This document shows positions 1 through 7,682 of a stretch of DNA of 36,936 nucleotides, in pieces. This DNA comes from Acidimicrobiia bacterium (GTDB lineage: Bacteria > Actinomycetota > Acidimicrobiia > IMCC26256 > DASPTH01). Location: assembly GCA_040880805.1 (NCBI GenBank), contig JBBDHW010000017.1, positions 1-36,936 on the forward strand. The letters run 5' to 3'. The stretch's first letter is position 1. Every line of letters begins with the position of its first letter. The notes beneath the pieces were generated by a model, which was not told the origin of the DNA, ran no database searches, and was given only the letters and a program-made list of their open reading frames with translations. The position numbers and the translations under genes are program-made.

Positions 1-171
1 GCGGCTCACCGATGGGTGAACGAACGACGCCGCAAGCCAGGCTGAGGTGGTAGGCCTATGCGACGTCGACCATGCGCACCGCCGCGGTCGACGGCGCCGG
101 GACCGGTTCACCGCGTCGACGTCTGCGGTTCCGGCCCGCCCCTTCGATACTCTGCGAGCAGGAGGATCCTC
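1..171. other. Left edge: possible CDS tail, then leader of the epimerase gene
   Basis: Reading from base 1 gives a short open tail of 14 codons ending in TGA at 43-45, which could be the 3' end of a gene beginning outside the window; nothing identifies it. The remaining bases up to 171 hold a TACTCT -10-like hexamer (148-153) and a strong AGGAGG-type ribosome-binding site (about 160-165) for the gene starting at 172. No other feature is seen. Confidence 0.3.
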
Positions 172-582
172 ATGCTCACGGAGATCGACCACGTCGCGAT
201 CGCGGTCAACGACCTCGAGGCTGCGATCGACTACTACCAGCGCGCGTACGGGGTGGAGGTCGAGCACCGTGAGGTGGTCGAGCGCGACGGGGTGGAGGAG
301 GCGCTGCTACGGGTGGCCGACTCCTACGTGCAGCTCCTCACGCCGGTCCGCGACGACTCCACGGTGGCCAAGTACCTCGAGCGCAAGGGCGAAGGGCTGC
401 ACCACGTCGGGTACCGGGTCGCGTCGTGCGCAGACGCACTCGACCGGCTCAAGGCCGAGGGTTTCCAGGTGATCGACGAGGAGCCGCGCCCCGGGAGCCG
501 CGGCACCACGGTCGCGTTCGTGCACCCGAAGGGCGCCTTCGGCACGCTCATCGAGCTCGTCGAGGAGCCGTCCGAATCCTGA
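172..582 (+). CDS. mce: Methylmalonyl-CoA (ethylmalonyl-CoA) epimerase
   Basis: A 136-residue glyoxalase/VOC-fold protein of normal length for methylmalonyl-CoA epimerase, which interconverts the 2R and 2S forms of methylmalonyl-CoA and, in known cases, of ethylmalonyl-CoA. Visible metal-site candidates are H7 (DHVAIAV), Q54, H77/H78 (LHHVGYRV) and E128 (LIELVE), matching the family's His-Gln-His-Glu set. The ATG at 172 is chosen over upstream in-frame starts because the homologous region begins at once and an AGGAGG-type site lies about 7 bases before it. It is followed 19 bases later by the carboxylase beta subunit, and a MeaA-type mutase lies at 7.7-9.6 kb, which supports a role in propionyl/ethylmalonyl-CoA metabolism. 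Whether it acts on the C4, the C5 substrate or both cannot be read from the sequence. Confidence 0.88.
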   Translation: MLTEIDHVAIAVNDLEAAIDYYQRAYGVEVEHREVVERDGVEEALLRVADSYVQLLTPVRDDSTVAKYLERKGEGLHHVGYRVASCADALDRLKAEGFQVIDEEPRPGSRGTTVAFVHPKGAFGTLIELVEEPSES

Positions 583-588
583 TCCGGT

Positions 589-594
589 TATCCT
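589..594 (+). promoter_or_regulatory. Candidate -10 box for a leaderless pccB transcript
   Basis: TATCCT fits the actinobacterial TANNNT -10 and ends 7 bases before the GTG start at 602. There is no Shine-Dalgarno sequence near that GTG, so transcription would begin at or next to the start codon. No convincing -35 is seen. Confidence 0.45.
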
Positions 595-601
595 CGGACG
601 C

Positions 602-2242
602 GTGCCCGCTGCCGAAGACGAAGACATCCAGAGCACTGCCGAGGCGGAGGCGTTGCACGGCGACGAAGCCCCGTCCGACAGCGCCACGCCCCACCCCATC
701 GAGGAGCGCCTCGTCGAGCTCGCCGAGCTCCGTGAGCAGGCCCTCCACGCCGGCAGCGCGGCGGCGGTCGAGCGCCAGCACCAGCGCGGGAAGCTCACCG
801 CGCGCGAGCGCATCGATCTGCTCCTCGATCCCGGCACGTTCGTCGAGCTCGACATGCTCGCCCGTCACCGCGCACACGGGTTCGGGATCGAGAACACGCG
901 CCCACTCACCGATGGTGTCGTAACCGGATGGGGTTCGGTCGACGGGCGCAAAGTGTTCGTGTTCAGCCAGGACTTCACGGTGTTCGGCGGCGCGCTCGGC
1001 GAGGTGTTCGCCGAGAAGATCCACAAGGTGATGGACCTCGCCGAGTCGGTGGGCGCGCCCGTCGTCGGGCTCAACGACGGCGCCGGCGCGCGCATCCAAG
1101 AAGGTGTGGTCTCACTCGACGCGTACGGCGGAATCTTCTCGCGCAACGTGAAGGCGTCGGGCGTGATCCCGCAGATCAGCGTGATCCTGGGCCCGTGCGC
1201 CGGCGGCGCGGTGTACTCGCCCGCGCTCACCGACTTCGTCGTGATGGTCAAGGGAACCTCGCACATGTTCATCACCGGGCCCGACGTGGTGAAGACCGTC
1301 ACCGGCGAAGACGTCACGCAGGAGCAGCTCGGTGGCGCGCTCACGCACGCGTCGAAGTCGGGCGTCGCCGCGTTCGTCTGCGACGACGAGCGGGCTGCGC
1401 TCGCACAGGTGCGCTACCTGCTCTCCTTCCTGCCGGCGAACAACCTGGAGGATCCGCCCTATTCCGAGTCCGAGGACGCGGCCGACCGTGGCTGCGACGG
1501 CATCATCGACCTGATCCCCGACGCGCCGAACAAACCGTACGACATGAAGAAGGTGATCGCCGAGGTCGTCGACGACGGAGAATTCCTCGAGGTGAACGCG
1601 CTCTGGGCGATGAACATCGTGTGCGTGTTCGCCCGGGTCGACGGGCATGTCGTCGGCATCGTGGGGAACCAGCCCCAAGTGCTCGCGGGCACGCTCGACA
1701 TCGACGCGTCCGAGAAGGCCGCGCGATTCGTGCGCACCTGCGATGCGTTCAATGTCCCGCTGGTCACGTTCGTCGACGTGCCCGGGTTCCTCCCCGGCAC
1801 CGACCAGGAGTACGGCGGCATTATCCGGCACGGAGCGAAGCTGCTCTACGCGTACTGCGAGGCGACGGTGCCGCGGGTACAGATCATCACGCGCAAGGCC
1901 TACGGCGGCGCGTACGTGGTCATGAACTCCAAGTCGATCGGGTGTGATCTCGCGTTTGCGTGGCCGTCGGCGGAGGTTGCCGTGATGGGTGCGCCCGGCG
2001 CGGTGAACCTCATCTTCCGCAAGGAGCTGGAGACCGCAGACGATCCGGACGCGAAGCGCGCGCAGCTGATCGAGGAGTACACCGATCTGTTCGCGAACCC
2101 GTATATCGCGGCGGAGCGCGGCTACGTCGACGACGTGATCGATCCGCGTGAGACGCGTCGTGTGCTGGCGCGGTCACTCGCGATGTTGCGCACGAAACGC
2201 GAGCAGCTCCCCTCACGCAAACACGGCAACGTGCCGCTGTAA
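602..2242 (+). CDS. pccB: Propionyl-CoA (acyl-CoA) carboxylase beta subunit, carboxyltransferase
   Basis: A 546-residue biotin-dependent carboxyltransferase beta chain. It moves the carboxyl group from carboxybiotin on the alpha subunit to propionyl-CoA (possibly also acetyl- or butyryl-CoA), making methylmalonyl-CoA. Both crotonase-fold halves are complete: the N-terminal oxyanion region [12 protein letters not shown] near residue 197 and the C-terminal [11 protein letters not shown] near residue 430. The C-terminus ends RKHGNVPL, typical of actinobacterial AccD5/PccB. The first 35 residues are acidic and poorly conserved, so the exact start is uncertain; the GTG at 602 fits a leaderless mRNA. 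An epsilon subunit follows after 2 bases and the epimerase precedes it. The biotin-carrying alpha subunit is not in the window. Confidence 0.93.
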   Translation: MPAAEDEDIQSTAEAEALHGDEAPSDSATPHPIEERLVELAELREQALHAGSAAAVERQHQRGKLTARERIDLLLDPGTFVELDMLARHRAHGFGIENTRPLTDGVVTGWGSVDGRKVFVFSQDFTVFGGALGEVFAEKIHKVMDLAESVGAPVVGLNDGAGARIQEGVVSLDAYGGIFSRNVKASGVIPQISVILGPCAGGAVYSPALTDFVVMVKGTSHMFITGPDVVKTVTGEDVTQEQLGGALTHASKSGVAAFVCDDERAALAQVRYLLSFLPANNLEDPPYSESEDAADRGCDGIIDLIPDAPNKPYDMKKVIAEVVDDGEFLEVNALWAMNIVCVFARVDGHVVGIVGNQPQVLAGTLDIDASEKAARFVRTCDAFNVPLVTFVDVPGFLPGTDQEYGGIIRHGAKLLYAYCEATVPRVQIITRKAYGGAYVVMNSKSIGCDLAFAWPSAEVAVMGAPGAVNLIFRKELETADDPDAKRAQLIEEYTDLFANPYIAAERGYVDDVIDPRETRRVLARSLAMLRTKREQLPSRKHGNVPL

Positions 2243-2244
2243 CG

Positions 2245-2475
2245 ATGGCGGTCCACCCGGTGTTGCGCGCGATCAGTCCCGACGCCACGCCCGAAGAAGT
2301 GGCCGCGATCGTCGCCGCGTTCGGCGCGCTGCGCTTGGACCAGGTGGTCGAGCCGGCCCCCGACGACACGCTCCACGAATGGGTGCGCACGGCGCGGCTC
2401 CAGTCGCACCGGTCGGGTCTGCGGCGCGGCCCGTGGCGGCTGTCGGGCCGCGTCGGGCGTCGCACCCGAGTCTGA
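2245..2475 (+). CDS. Acyl-CoA carboxylase epsilon subunit
   Basis: A 76-residue protein with the small actinobacterial carboxylase epsilon layout: an N-terminal strand (HPVLRAISPDATPEEVAAIV), a short helix, and a basic tail ending GPWRLSGRVGRR. The epsilon subunit is known to bind and stimulate the AccA-AccD type complex. It starts 2 bases after the pccB stop and ends 3 bases before the next gene's GTG, so translation is probably coupled to pccB. Detection rests on position and on the PEE...W-R-GPW pattern; the family is short and weakly conserved. Confidence 0.78.
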   Translation: MAVHPVLRAISPDATPEEVAAIVAAFGALRLDQVVEPAPDDTLHEWVRTARLQSHRSGLRRGPWRLSGRVGRRTRV

Positions 2476-2478
2476 CCT

Positions 2479-3606
2479 GTGAGCGATCTCGGAGGTCCCG
2501 CGAACGCGGAGCTCATGAGTGTCGGCACGAGCGAAGTCGTGGTCACCTTCACCAGCGAACCGGACCTGCCCGTCATCACGCGTGTCGGCGACCGAGAGGC
2601 CACCACGAGCGGGCCGTTCCACGTCGCGCGCGTCGAGGGCCTGACGCCCGACACGGAGTACGACCTCGCGGTCGACGGTGTCGCGCCCGACCGCTGGCTC
2701 CCGCCGAGCATGCGCACGCTCGCCCAACCGCGCGGTGCGTTGCTCGCGACGATCGCGACGGCGAACGACGTGCACTTCGGCGAGACCCGGTGCGGGCTCA
2801 CCGGTGAACCCGCGACCGACGCCATCGGCCCGATCCTGTCTTCCGGGCCTGGGGACCCGCCCTACCCCGAAGTGATGGGGCGAGGGGCCGTCGCCGAGAT
2901 CGCTGCGCTCGATCCCGACGCGGTCGTGGTGAAAGGTGATCTCACCGATTGCGGTCTGCCCGAGCAGTATGAGGCGTTCCTCGCCACGTACGGCGCGCTC
3001 GGCTCTCGCATGTACCACGTGCGAGGGAACCACGACGCGATGAGCGATCCCAAGATGGCCATCGAGGGCGCGCCGTACACGGTCGAACTGCCCGGCGTGA
3101 CCCTTGCAGTGCTCGACACCACGGCGCCGGGGCACGTCGGCGGCGCGCTCCCGAGCGAGCAAGTGGAGTGGCTCGATGCACTCGCGGTTTCGGCGACCGC
3201 GCCGGTGCTGGTCTTCGGTCACCATCCGGTGTGGAACCTCGATACCACCCATGACGTCGACCCGCACTACGTGATCGCGCGCGAGGAGAGCATCGCCCTG
3301 CTCGAGGTGATGCGCCGCCGGGAGAACATCGCCGGCTACTTCGCCGGGCACACGCACACGAACAGAGTGCGCCGCTACAAACGCGCGCCGAACGTGCCGT
3401 GCGTCGAGGTCGCGTGCGGGAAGGACTACCCGGGCGCCTGGGCCGAGTATCGGGTGTACGAGGGCGGGTACACGCAGGTGATGCGCCGCATCAGCACACC
3501 CGATGCGCTCGCGTGGTCAGAACGTTGCCGGTACATGATTCAGGGCATCTACCGCGACCTCGTCCTCGGCAAGATCACGGACCGCTGCTTCACCCATCTC
3601 TTCTGA
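2479..3606 (+). CDS. Metallophosphoesterase (3',5'-cyclic-nucleotide phosphodiesterase-like)
   Basis: A 375-residue protein. Residues about 10-80 look like a fibronectin-III/purple-acid-phosphatase N-terminal sandwich (strands around VVVTFTSEPDLPVI and GLTPDTEYDLAV). The rest is a calcineurin-like metallophosphoesterase with all usual metal motifs in order: NDVHFGE, VVKGDLTDCG, VRGNHDA, FGHHPVWN and FAGHTHTNR. The set of motifs resembles the CpdA class; the natural substrate is unknown. There is no clear signal peptide, so it is probably cytoplasmic. It starts with GTG 3 bases after the carboxylase epsilon gene and is likely the last gene of that operon. Its stop lies in the palindrome CTGACGCGTCAG, which also holds the stop of the convergent gene. 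Confidence 0.85.
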   Translation: MSDLGGPANAELMSVGTSEVVVTFTSEPDLPVITRVGDREATTSGPFHVARVEGLTPDTEYDLAVDGVAPDRWLPPSMRTLAQPRGALLATIATANDVHFGETRCGLTGEPATDAIGPILSSGPGDPPYPEVMGRGAVAEIAALDPDAVVVKGDLTDCGLPEQYEAFLATYGALGSRMYHVRGNHDAMSDPKMAIEGAPYTVELPGVTLAVLDTTAPGHVGGALPSEQVEWLDALAVSATAPVLVFGHHPVWNLDTTHDVDPHYVIAREESIALLEVMRRRENIAGYFAGHTHTNRVRRYKRAPNVPCVEVACGKDYPGAWAEYRVYEGGYTQVMRRISTPDALAWSERCRYMIQGIYRDLVLGKITDRCFTHLF

Positions 3607-3614
3607 CGCGTCAG
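3603..3614. repeat. Palindrome holding both convergent stop codons
   Basis: CTGACGCGTCAG is a perfect 12-bp palindrome. Its left TGA (3604-3606) ends the plus-strand phosphoesterase and its right TCA (3611-3613) is the TGA of the minus-strand glucosaminidase. There is no T-tract, so it is not a classical terminator. Confidence 0.6.
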
Positions 3615-4753
3615 TTGCGCCTCGCGGCAAAGGCGACCATCTCGAAGTAGATGCCGAGCACCTTCGGCGCGTACACCGGAGAGGTCGCCCAGTTGCCGTT
3701 GCCCATGAGGTTCCACGTGGGCACGCGGCCCTTTGCGAAGAACGTGTCGTACGCCACCGCGGCCGACGCGGGGTCGGATCCGTAGATGGGGGGTGAGGGC
3801 GGGTTGGCGAGGCTGGAGGCGCGCGACTCGGGATCGGCGTAGTTCTTCAGCATGTGGATCTGGCCCCGCGCGCCGTCACGCGGCGTGGGGAACGCGATCT
3901 CGCCGTTGCAGCTGTCGCAGGCCCCGATGCCGCCGTAGTTGTTGTCGAGCGCGTGCCCGAACGAGCCGGTCTCGAGGATCGACTGCGCGAACGCGATGTC
4001 GCCGCGTACGTGTTCGACCTTGCCCTCCTCGACGAACATATCCGCGAGCTCGACGATCGTGGTGCCGCCACTGAGTCGGTAACGCACGCCTCGCGCGTCG
4101 AACCACGCCGCGATCTGCTCGCCGGTGAGCACCGAGTCGCCCATCACCGGGATCGTTCCCGCGTCGTCGAGGAGCTTCTTCTGCCGGTCGTTCTCCGTCT
4201 CGAGCGCGATCTTTACGCGCTGCATCGTGTCGCGCCGTTGCTGTTCGTCGTCGCGTGACTGTTCGAAGTCGCGAAGCCGCACGTCGAGCGCGTCGGCGGA
4301 GCGGGTGAAGTCGGTGATCCTGTTCGCGTCGGAGTTGGTCGCTGACTGCGCGTACTGCTTGCCCGACGAGACGTCTTCGACGTGCGGGATGTCGAGCAGC
4401 ATCTGCGGCGAGCTCGCGTGCGTGTAGATGAACGCGGCACGGGCTCGGACGATGCCCCGGTAGCGAGCGATCTCGGCACGCGTGGCGTCGAGCCGGAACC
4501 GGGTCACGTCGATCTGACCCTGGAGGTCGGTGATGCGCGCATCGGCCTCGTCGATCTGCGCGCCCATCTGCGCGATCCGGTTGGTGTTGCGCGTCACCTC
4601 GGTCGCCAGGGCCCGGTACGCCTCGGGGTCGGGCTGCTCGGGTCTCGCCGGCGCCGCGCCCGCAGCCGGCCCGAGTGCGAGTGTGGACAGGAGCGCCGCG
4701 CACAGGAGAGCGACGGGGCGCGTGAGGGCGCGGGCGCTCGTCTGCAGGGGCAT
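3611..4753 (-). CDS. Secreted coiled-coil cell-wall hydrolase with glucosaminidase domain
   Basis: About 380 residues from the ATG at 4753. It has a basic N-terminus, a hydrophobic Sec signal segment (ALTRPVALLCAALLSTLAL) and an Ala-rich cleavage region. Residues about 45-230 are heptad-rich coiled coil (TRNTNRIAQMGAQIDEADA and onward), like the PcsB/RipC-type regulators of peptidoglycan hydrolases. The C-terminal part (IAFAQSILETGSFGHALDNNYGGIG) matches the Glucosaminidase (lysozyme-like) domain, including the glutamate of the LETGSFG motif. Predicted role is regulated cleavage of peptidoglycan outside the membrane. An upstream in-frame extension of 55 codons is rejected because it has no protein-like character and would bury the signal peptide. 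Four cysteines in the DSC-NGE region may form a disulfide loop or bind metal; only two (CDSC) are certain. Confidence 0.75.
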   Translation of the reverse strand: MPLQTSARALTRPVALLCAALLSTLALGPAAGAAPARPEQPDPEAYRALATEVTRNTNRIAQMGAQIDEADARITDLQGQIDVTRFRLDATRAEIARYRGIVRARAAFIYTHASSPQMLLDIPHVEDVSSGKQYAQSATNSDANRITDFTRSADALDVRLRDFEQSRDDEQQRRDTMQRVKIALETENDRQKKLLDDAGTIPVMGDSVLTGEQIAAWFDARGVRYRLSGGTTIVELADMFVEEGKVEHVRGDIAFAQSILETGSFGHALDNNYGGIGACDSCNGEIAFPTPRDGARGQIHMLKNYADPESRASSLANPPSPPIYGSDPASAAVAYDTFFAKGRVPTWNLMGNGNWATSPVYAPKVLGIYFEMVAFAARRN

Positions 4754-4910
4754 CCCCCGTGCATCGGCCCGGGAGGCGCCCGCGTTGAGCCGAGACCGGT
4801 CCGATCGCGAGTGCGTCCCGAGGAGTGTCGGCGCAGAGAAGGCCGCTCGCGCGGCGCCCCAACGATCTCCTCGGGACGAACCTCGCCAAGTATTCCCCAT
4901 CCGAACCGGC

Positions 4911-4956
4911 TTTTCCACTCACTCGCGCGGGGTTCTCCACGGGGTCCTGTGGATAA
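4911..4956. promoter_or_regulatory. Cluster of DnaA-box-like sequences
   Basis: TGTGGATAA at 4948-4956 is the exact reverse complement of the DnaA box TTATCCACA. TTTTCCACT at 4911-4919 differs from the TTWTNCACA consensus only in the last base, and TTCTCCACG at 4932-4940 at two positions. dnaA, dnaN and AT-rich repeats are absent, so this is not evidently oriC. It could bind or titrate DnaA. Confidence 0.4.
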
Positions 4957-5019
4957 CTCGGGCACATGCGGCACGAGCGAGCGGAGCGAGTCGAGTGCTC
5001 GCCAGCGGAGAGAGCGCCC

Positions 5020-5042
5020 GCGGCGCAGGTACCCTGCGCCGC
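5020..5042. repeat. Perfect 10-bp inverted repeat with 3-base loop
   Basis: GCGGCGCAGG, loop TAC, CCTGCGCCGC. It lies about 40 bases before the acyl-CoA synthetase start and about 27 bases upstream of its TAGCCT box, so it covers the -35 area. It could be an operator or a hairpin; there is no T-tract. Confidence 0.55.
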
Positions 5043-5069
5043 AGCGAACGAGCGCACGGTCGGGCCAAA

Positions 5070-5075
5070 TAGCCT
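5070..5075 (+). promoter_or_regulatory. Candidate -10 box for a leaderless synthetase transcript
   Basis: TAGCCT fits TANNNT and ends 6 bases before the GTG at 5082. No Shine-Dalgarno sequence precedes that GTG. Confidence 0.42.
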
Positions 5076-5081
5076 GATCGG

Positions 5082-6893
5082 GTGCCGATCACGAACACCG
5101 AGCTCGCCGAACGCGTGGCCGGCCAGACGATCCCGCTCCGCTTCCTCGAGACCGTTCGCGGCCGCCCCGACGCGGTCGCGCTCCGGTGGAAGGAGGGCGA
5201 CGGCTACGTCGCCCTGACCTTTGCCGAGTACGCCGACCGCGCCGCCCGGCTCGCGGCGGCGCTGACCGACCTCGGCGTCGGTCACGGCACCCGCGTCGTG
5301 CTGCTGATGCGCAACCGACCCGAGTTCCACGTAGCCGACGTGGCAGCGCTGCTCGCGGGCGCCACCCCGATCTCGATCTACAACTCGTCGTCGCGGGAGC
5401 AGATCCAGTATCTCGTAGGGCACTGTCACGCGGAGGTCGCGATCGTCGAGGGCGGCGAGTTCCTCGATCGGCTGCTCGACGTGAGCGACTCTCTGCCCGA
5501 CCTCCGCCACATCGTGGTGGTCGACGACGCGCCGCCGATTCAACATGCAAAGGACGCGGTGGCGTGGTCGGAGCTGCTCACCGCTTCGCCCGTCGATCTC
5601 GAGGCTGCCGCGCACACCGCGACACCCGACGACCTCGTCACGGTGATCTACACGTCGGGCACAACCGGCGAACCCAAAGGCGTGATGCTCGATCACTCGA
5701 ACATCTGCTGGACGATCGAGAGCGTGCGCCTCGCGCTCCCGTTCTCCACCGAGGGTTTCCGCCTGGTCTCGTACCTGCCGATGGCGCACATCGCCGAACG
5801 CGTCGTCACGCACTACTCCGGCCTCACACTCGGCTACGAGGTCACCACGTGCCCCGACCTGCACTTCCTCGCGGCGTACCTCCGTGAGACGGAACCCGAA
5901 CTGCTCTTCGGCGTGCCCCGCACCTACGAGAAGGTTCACAGCGGGATACGCGCGGTGCTCGCGGCCGATCCCGCGAAGAACGAGGAGTTCGAGCGCGCGT
6001 TGGAGGTCGGGCTCGAGGTCGCCGCCGCCCGCGCACAAGGCGAAGCTCCGGCCGCCGATCTCGCCCGCGCGTTCGAGGAGGTCGACGCGGCGACGTTGCG
6101 CCCGGTGCGCCAGCTCCTCGGTCTCGACGCGCTGAGGGTTGCGGTCACCGCCGCGGCACCGATCCCCGTCGAGATCCTCTACTTCTTCCGCGCGCTCGGC
6201 CTACCGCTGTCGGAGATGTATGGGCTCTCCGAGTCGTCGGGCCCCGCCACGTGGGAGCCGGAGCGCGTACGCCTCGGCACCGTGGGTCGCGCGATCCCCG
6301 GTCTCGAGCTGCGGCTGGCCGACGACCACGAGGTGATCTTCCGGGGCGGCAACGTGTTCCGCGGCTATCTCGACGATCCGGCGCGCACTGCGGAGGCACT
6401 CGATTCCAGCGGCTGGCTCCACACCGGCGACATCGGCGAGATCGACGACGACGGCTACCTGCGCATCGTCGACCGCAAGAAGGAGCTCATCATCACCGCG
6501 GGCGGCAAGAACATCTCACCCGCGAACCTCGAAGCCGCGCTCAAGGCACAACCGCTGATCGGACAGGCCGCCGCGATCGGCGACGGCCGGCCCTACGTGG
6601 TCGCGCTGCTCGTGCTCGATCCCGACGTCACGCCGGTGTGGGCCGTGCAGCGCGGTCGCGGCGCGTCGACGCTCGCCGAGCTCGCCGCCGATCCTACGGT
6701 GCTGGAAGAGGTAGCCCGCGAGGTCGACGATGTCAATCAGCGTTTTTCGCGCGCCGAGCGGATCCGTCGGTTCAAGGTGCTCGGTGATGACTGGCTGCCC
6801 GACTCCGAAGAGCTCACGCCCACGATGAAGCTCAAGCGCCGCGGCATCCTCGCCAAGTACGCCGCCGAGATCGCCAAGCTGTACGCGGAGTAG
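5082..6893 (+). CDS. Long-chain fatty acid-CoA ligase (AMP-forming)
   Basis: A 603-residue member of the ANL superfamily that activates fatty acids to acyl-CoA through acyl-AMP. Motifs in order: the ATP-binding YTSGTTGEPKGVML near residue 190, the Y-G-x-S-E motif YGLSESSG near 380, the GWLHTGDIGEIDDDGYL hinge region near 445, and KKELIITAGGKNISP carrying the late lysine. The architecture is the bubblegum/FadD15-like long-chain class, in which LHTGDIG is followed by a long C-terminal domain. It is a single-gene unit with its own likely leaderless promoter, and it converges head-on with the degenerate GGDEF gene with no spacer (stop at 6893, opposing stop at 6894). It would feed the hydroxyacyl-CoA dehydrogenase and mutase encoded nearby. 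Confidence 0.92.
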   Translation: MPITNTELAERVAGQTIPLRFLETVRGRPDAVALRWKEGDGYVALTFAEYADRAARLAAALTDLGVGHGTRVVLLMRNRPEFHVADVAALLAGATPISIYNSSSREQIQYLVGHCHAEVAIVEGGEFLDRLLDVSDSLPDLRHIVVVDDAPPIQHAKDAVAWSELLTASPVDLEAAAHTATPDDLVTVIYTSGTTGEPKGVMLDHSNICWTIESVRLALPFSTEGFRLVSYLPMAHIAERVVTHYSGLTLGYEVTTCPDLHFLAAYLRETEPELLFGVPRTYEKVHSGIRAVLAADPAKNEEFERALEVGLEVAAARAQGEAPAADLARAFEEVDAATLRPVRQLLGLDALRVAVTAAAPIPVEILYFFRALGLPLSEMYGLSESSGPATWEPERVRLGTVGRAIPGLELRLADDHEVIFRGGNVFRGYLDDPARTAEALDSSGWLHTGDIGEIDDDGYLRIVDRKKELIITAGGKNISPANLEAALKAQPLIGQAAAIGDGRPYVVALLVLDPDVTPVWAVQRGRGASTLAELAADPTVLEEVAREVDDVNQRFSRAERIRRFKVLGDDWLPDSEELTPTMKLKRRGILAKYAAEIAKLYAE

Positions 6894-7682
6894 TTACTCG
6901 TGCTCTCCCGCGGCGACCGTCACGTGGTCGCGCTCGTGACCTTCGGCGCGCGCGGCCTCGAGCGCCTTGCCCGCGCGTGAGACGAGCTCCACGGGGTCGA
7001 GCGCGTGCGACGGGTAGCACGCGATACCGGCCGAGACCGTGAGCGAATCGCCAACTGGGCTGGCGCGCAACGACTCGCGCACCCGGTCGGCGACGATCAC
7101 GGCCCCCGGCTCGGCGGTGTCGACGAGCACACCCAGCGCGACCGCGTCGCCGAGCCGGAACACCGAGTCGCTCTCGCGCATCGTGCGCCACGCGACGGCC
7201 GCGAGCGCGTTGAGCGCCTGGTCGCGCGCGCCGCTCGGCGCTTCGTGCAGTCCGTCGACCTCCCAGAACACGACCGACACTGGTTGCACCTTCCGGCGCG
7301 CCGACGCCACCACCTGTTGGAGCACGACGGGCAGATGGCGCTCACGGATGAGCCCCGTCGCCGGCTCGATCTCCCAGTCGTCGGTCGACTCGCCCACGGG
7401 CGACTGGCCATCCGCCACTTCCGCCTCGAGCGCCCGGAGCTGCCGGCGCAGGCCGCGGGTCTGCGCACGGGCTTCCCACAGCGACTGCTCGGCACTCGTG
7501 CGGCGTATGTCGAGCACCGCGCCCACCGCGGCAGCCGCGACGCCGACGACGGCAGCGACCAGCCCGAGCACCGCCTCGTCGAGCGCGACTGCGGCGATGC
7601 CGGAGGCAATCGCCACGACCGCGAGCGACCCGCAGACCGCGACTCCCCAATGGGAGCCGCGCCGGACAGCCGGTTCGGTCAC
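6894..7682 (-). CDS. Membrane protein with degenerate GGDEF-like domain
   Basis: 262 residues from a GTG at 7682. Two hydrophobic segments (about 12-32 and 36-56) are followed by a short coiled coil (residues 65-90) and a domain with the fold pattern of diguanylate cyclases: ATGLIRERHL, then SVVFWEVDGLHE, DSVFRLGDAVALGVLV, and SLTVSAGIACYPS. The signature GGDEF position reads RLGDAVAL (about residue 176), so the catalytic acidic pair is missing and cyclase activity is not expected; it may bind nucleotide or act as a structural sensor. The GTG overlaps the TGA of the upstream B12 mutase gene (GTGA), so it is translationally coupled to a metabolic enzyme. The pairing is unusual and its meaning is unknown. 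Confidence 0.72.
   Translation of the reverse strand: MTEPAVRRGSHWGVAVCGSLAVVAIASGIAAVALDEAVLGLVAAVVGVAAAAVGAVLDIRRTSAEQSLWEARAQTRGLRRQLRALEAEVADGQSPVGESTDDWEIEPATGLIRERHLPVVLQQVVASARRKVQPVSVVFWEVDGLHEAPSGARDQALNALAAVAWRTMRESDSVFRLGDAVALGVLVDTAEPGAVIVADRVRESLRASPVGDSLTVSAGIACYPSHALDPVELVSRAGKALEAARAEGHERDHVTVAAGEHE

Larger units (their letters stand above)
4754..5081. other. Intergenic region between divergent genes with DnaA-box-like sites
   Basis: This 328-bp gap separates the glucosaminidase gene from the acyl-CoA synthetase gene. No convincing ORF is seen. It holds an exact DnaA box, two weaker box-like sequences, a 10-bp perfect inverted repeat (5020-5042) and a TAGCCT box next to the synthetase start. 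Confidence 0.5.

Noticed and set aside
4911-4956. A chromosomal replication origin
   Set aside because: Only three boxes, no AT-rich unwinding element, and no dnaA or dnaN nearby.
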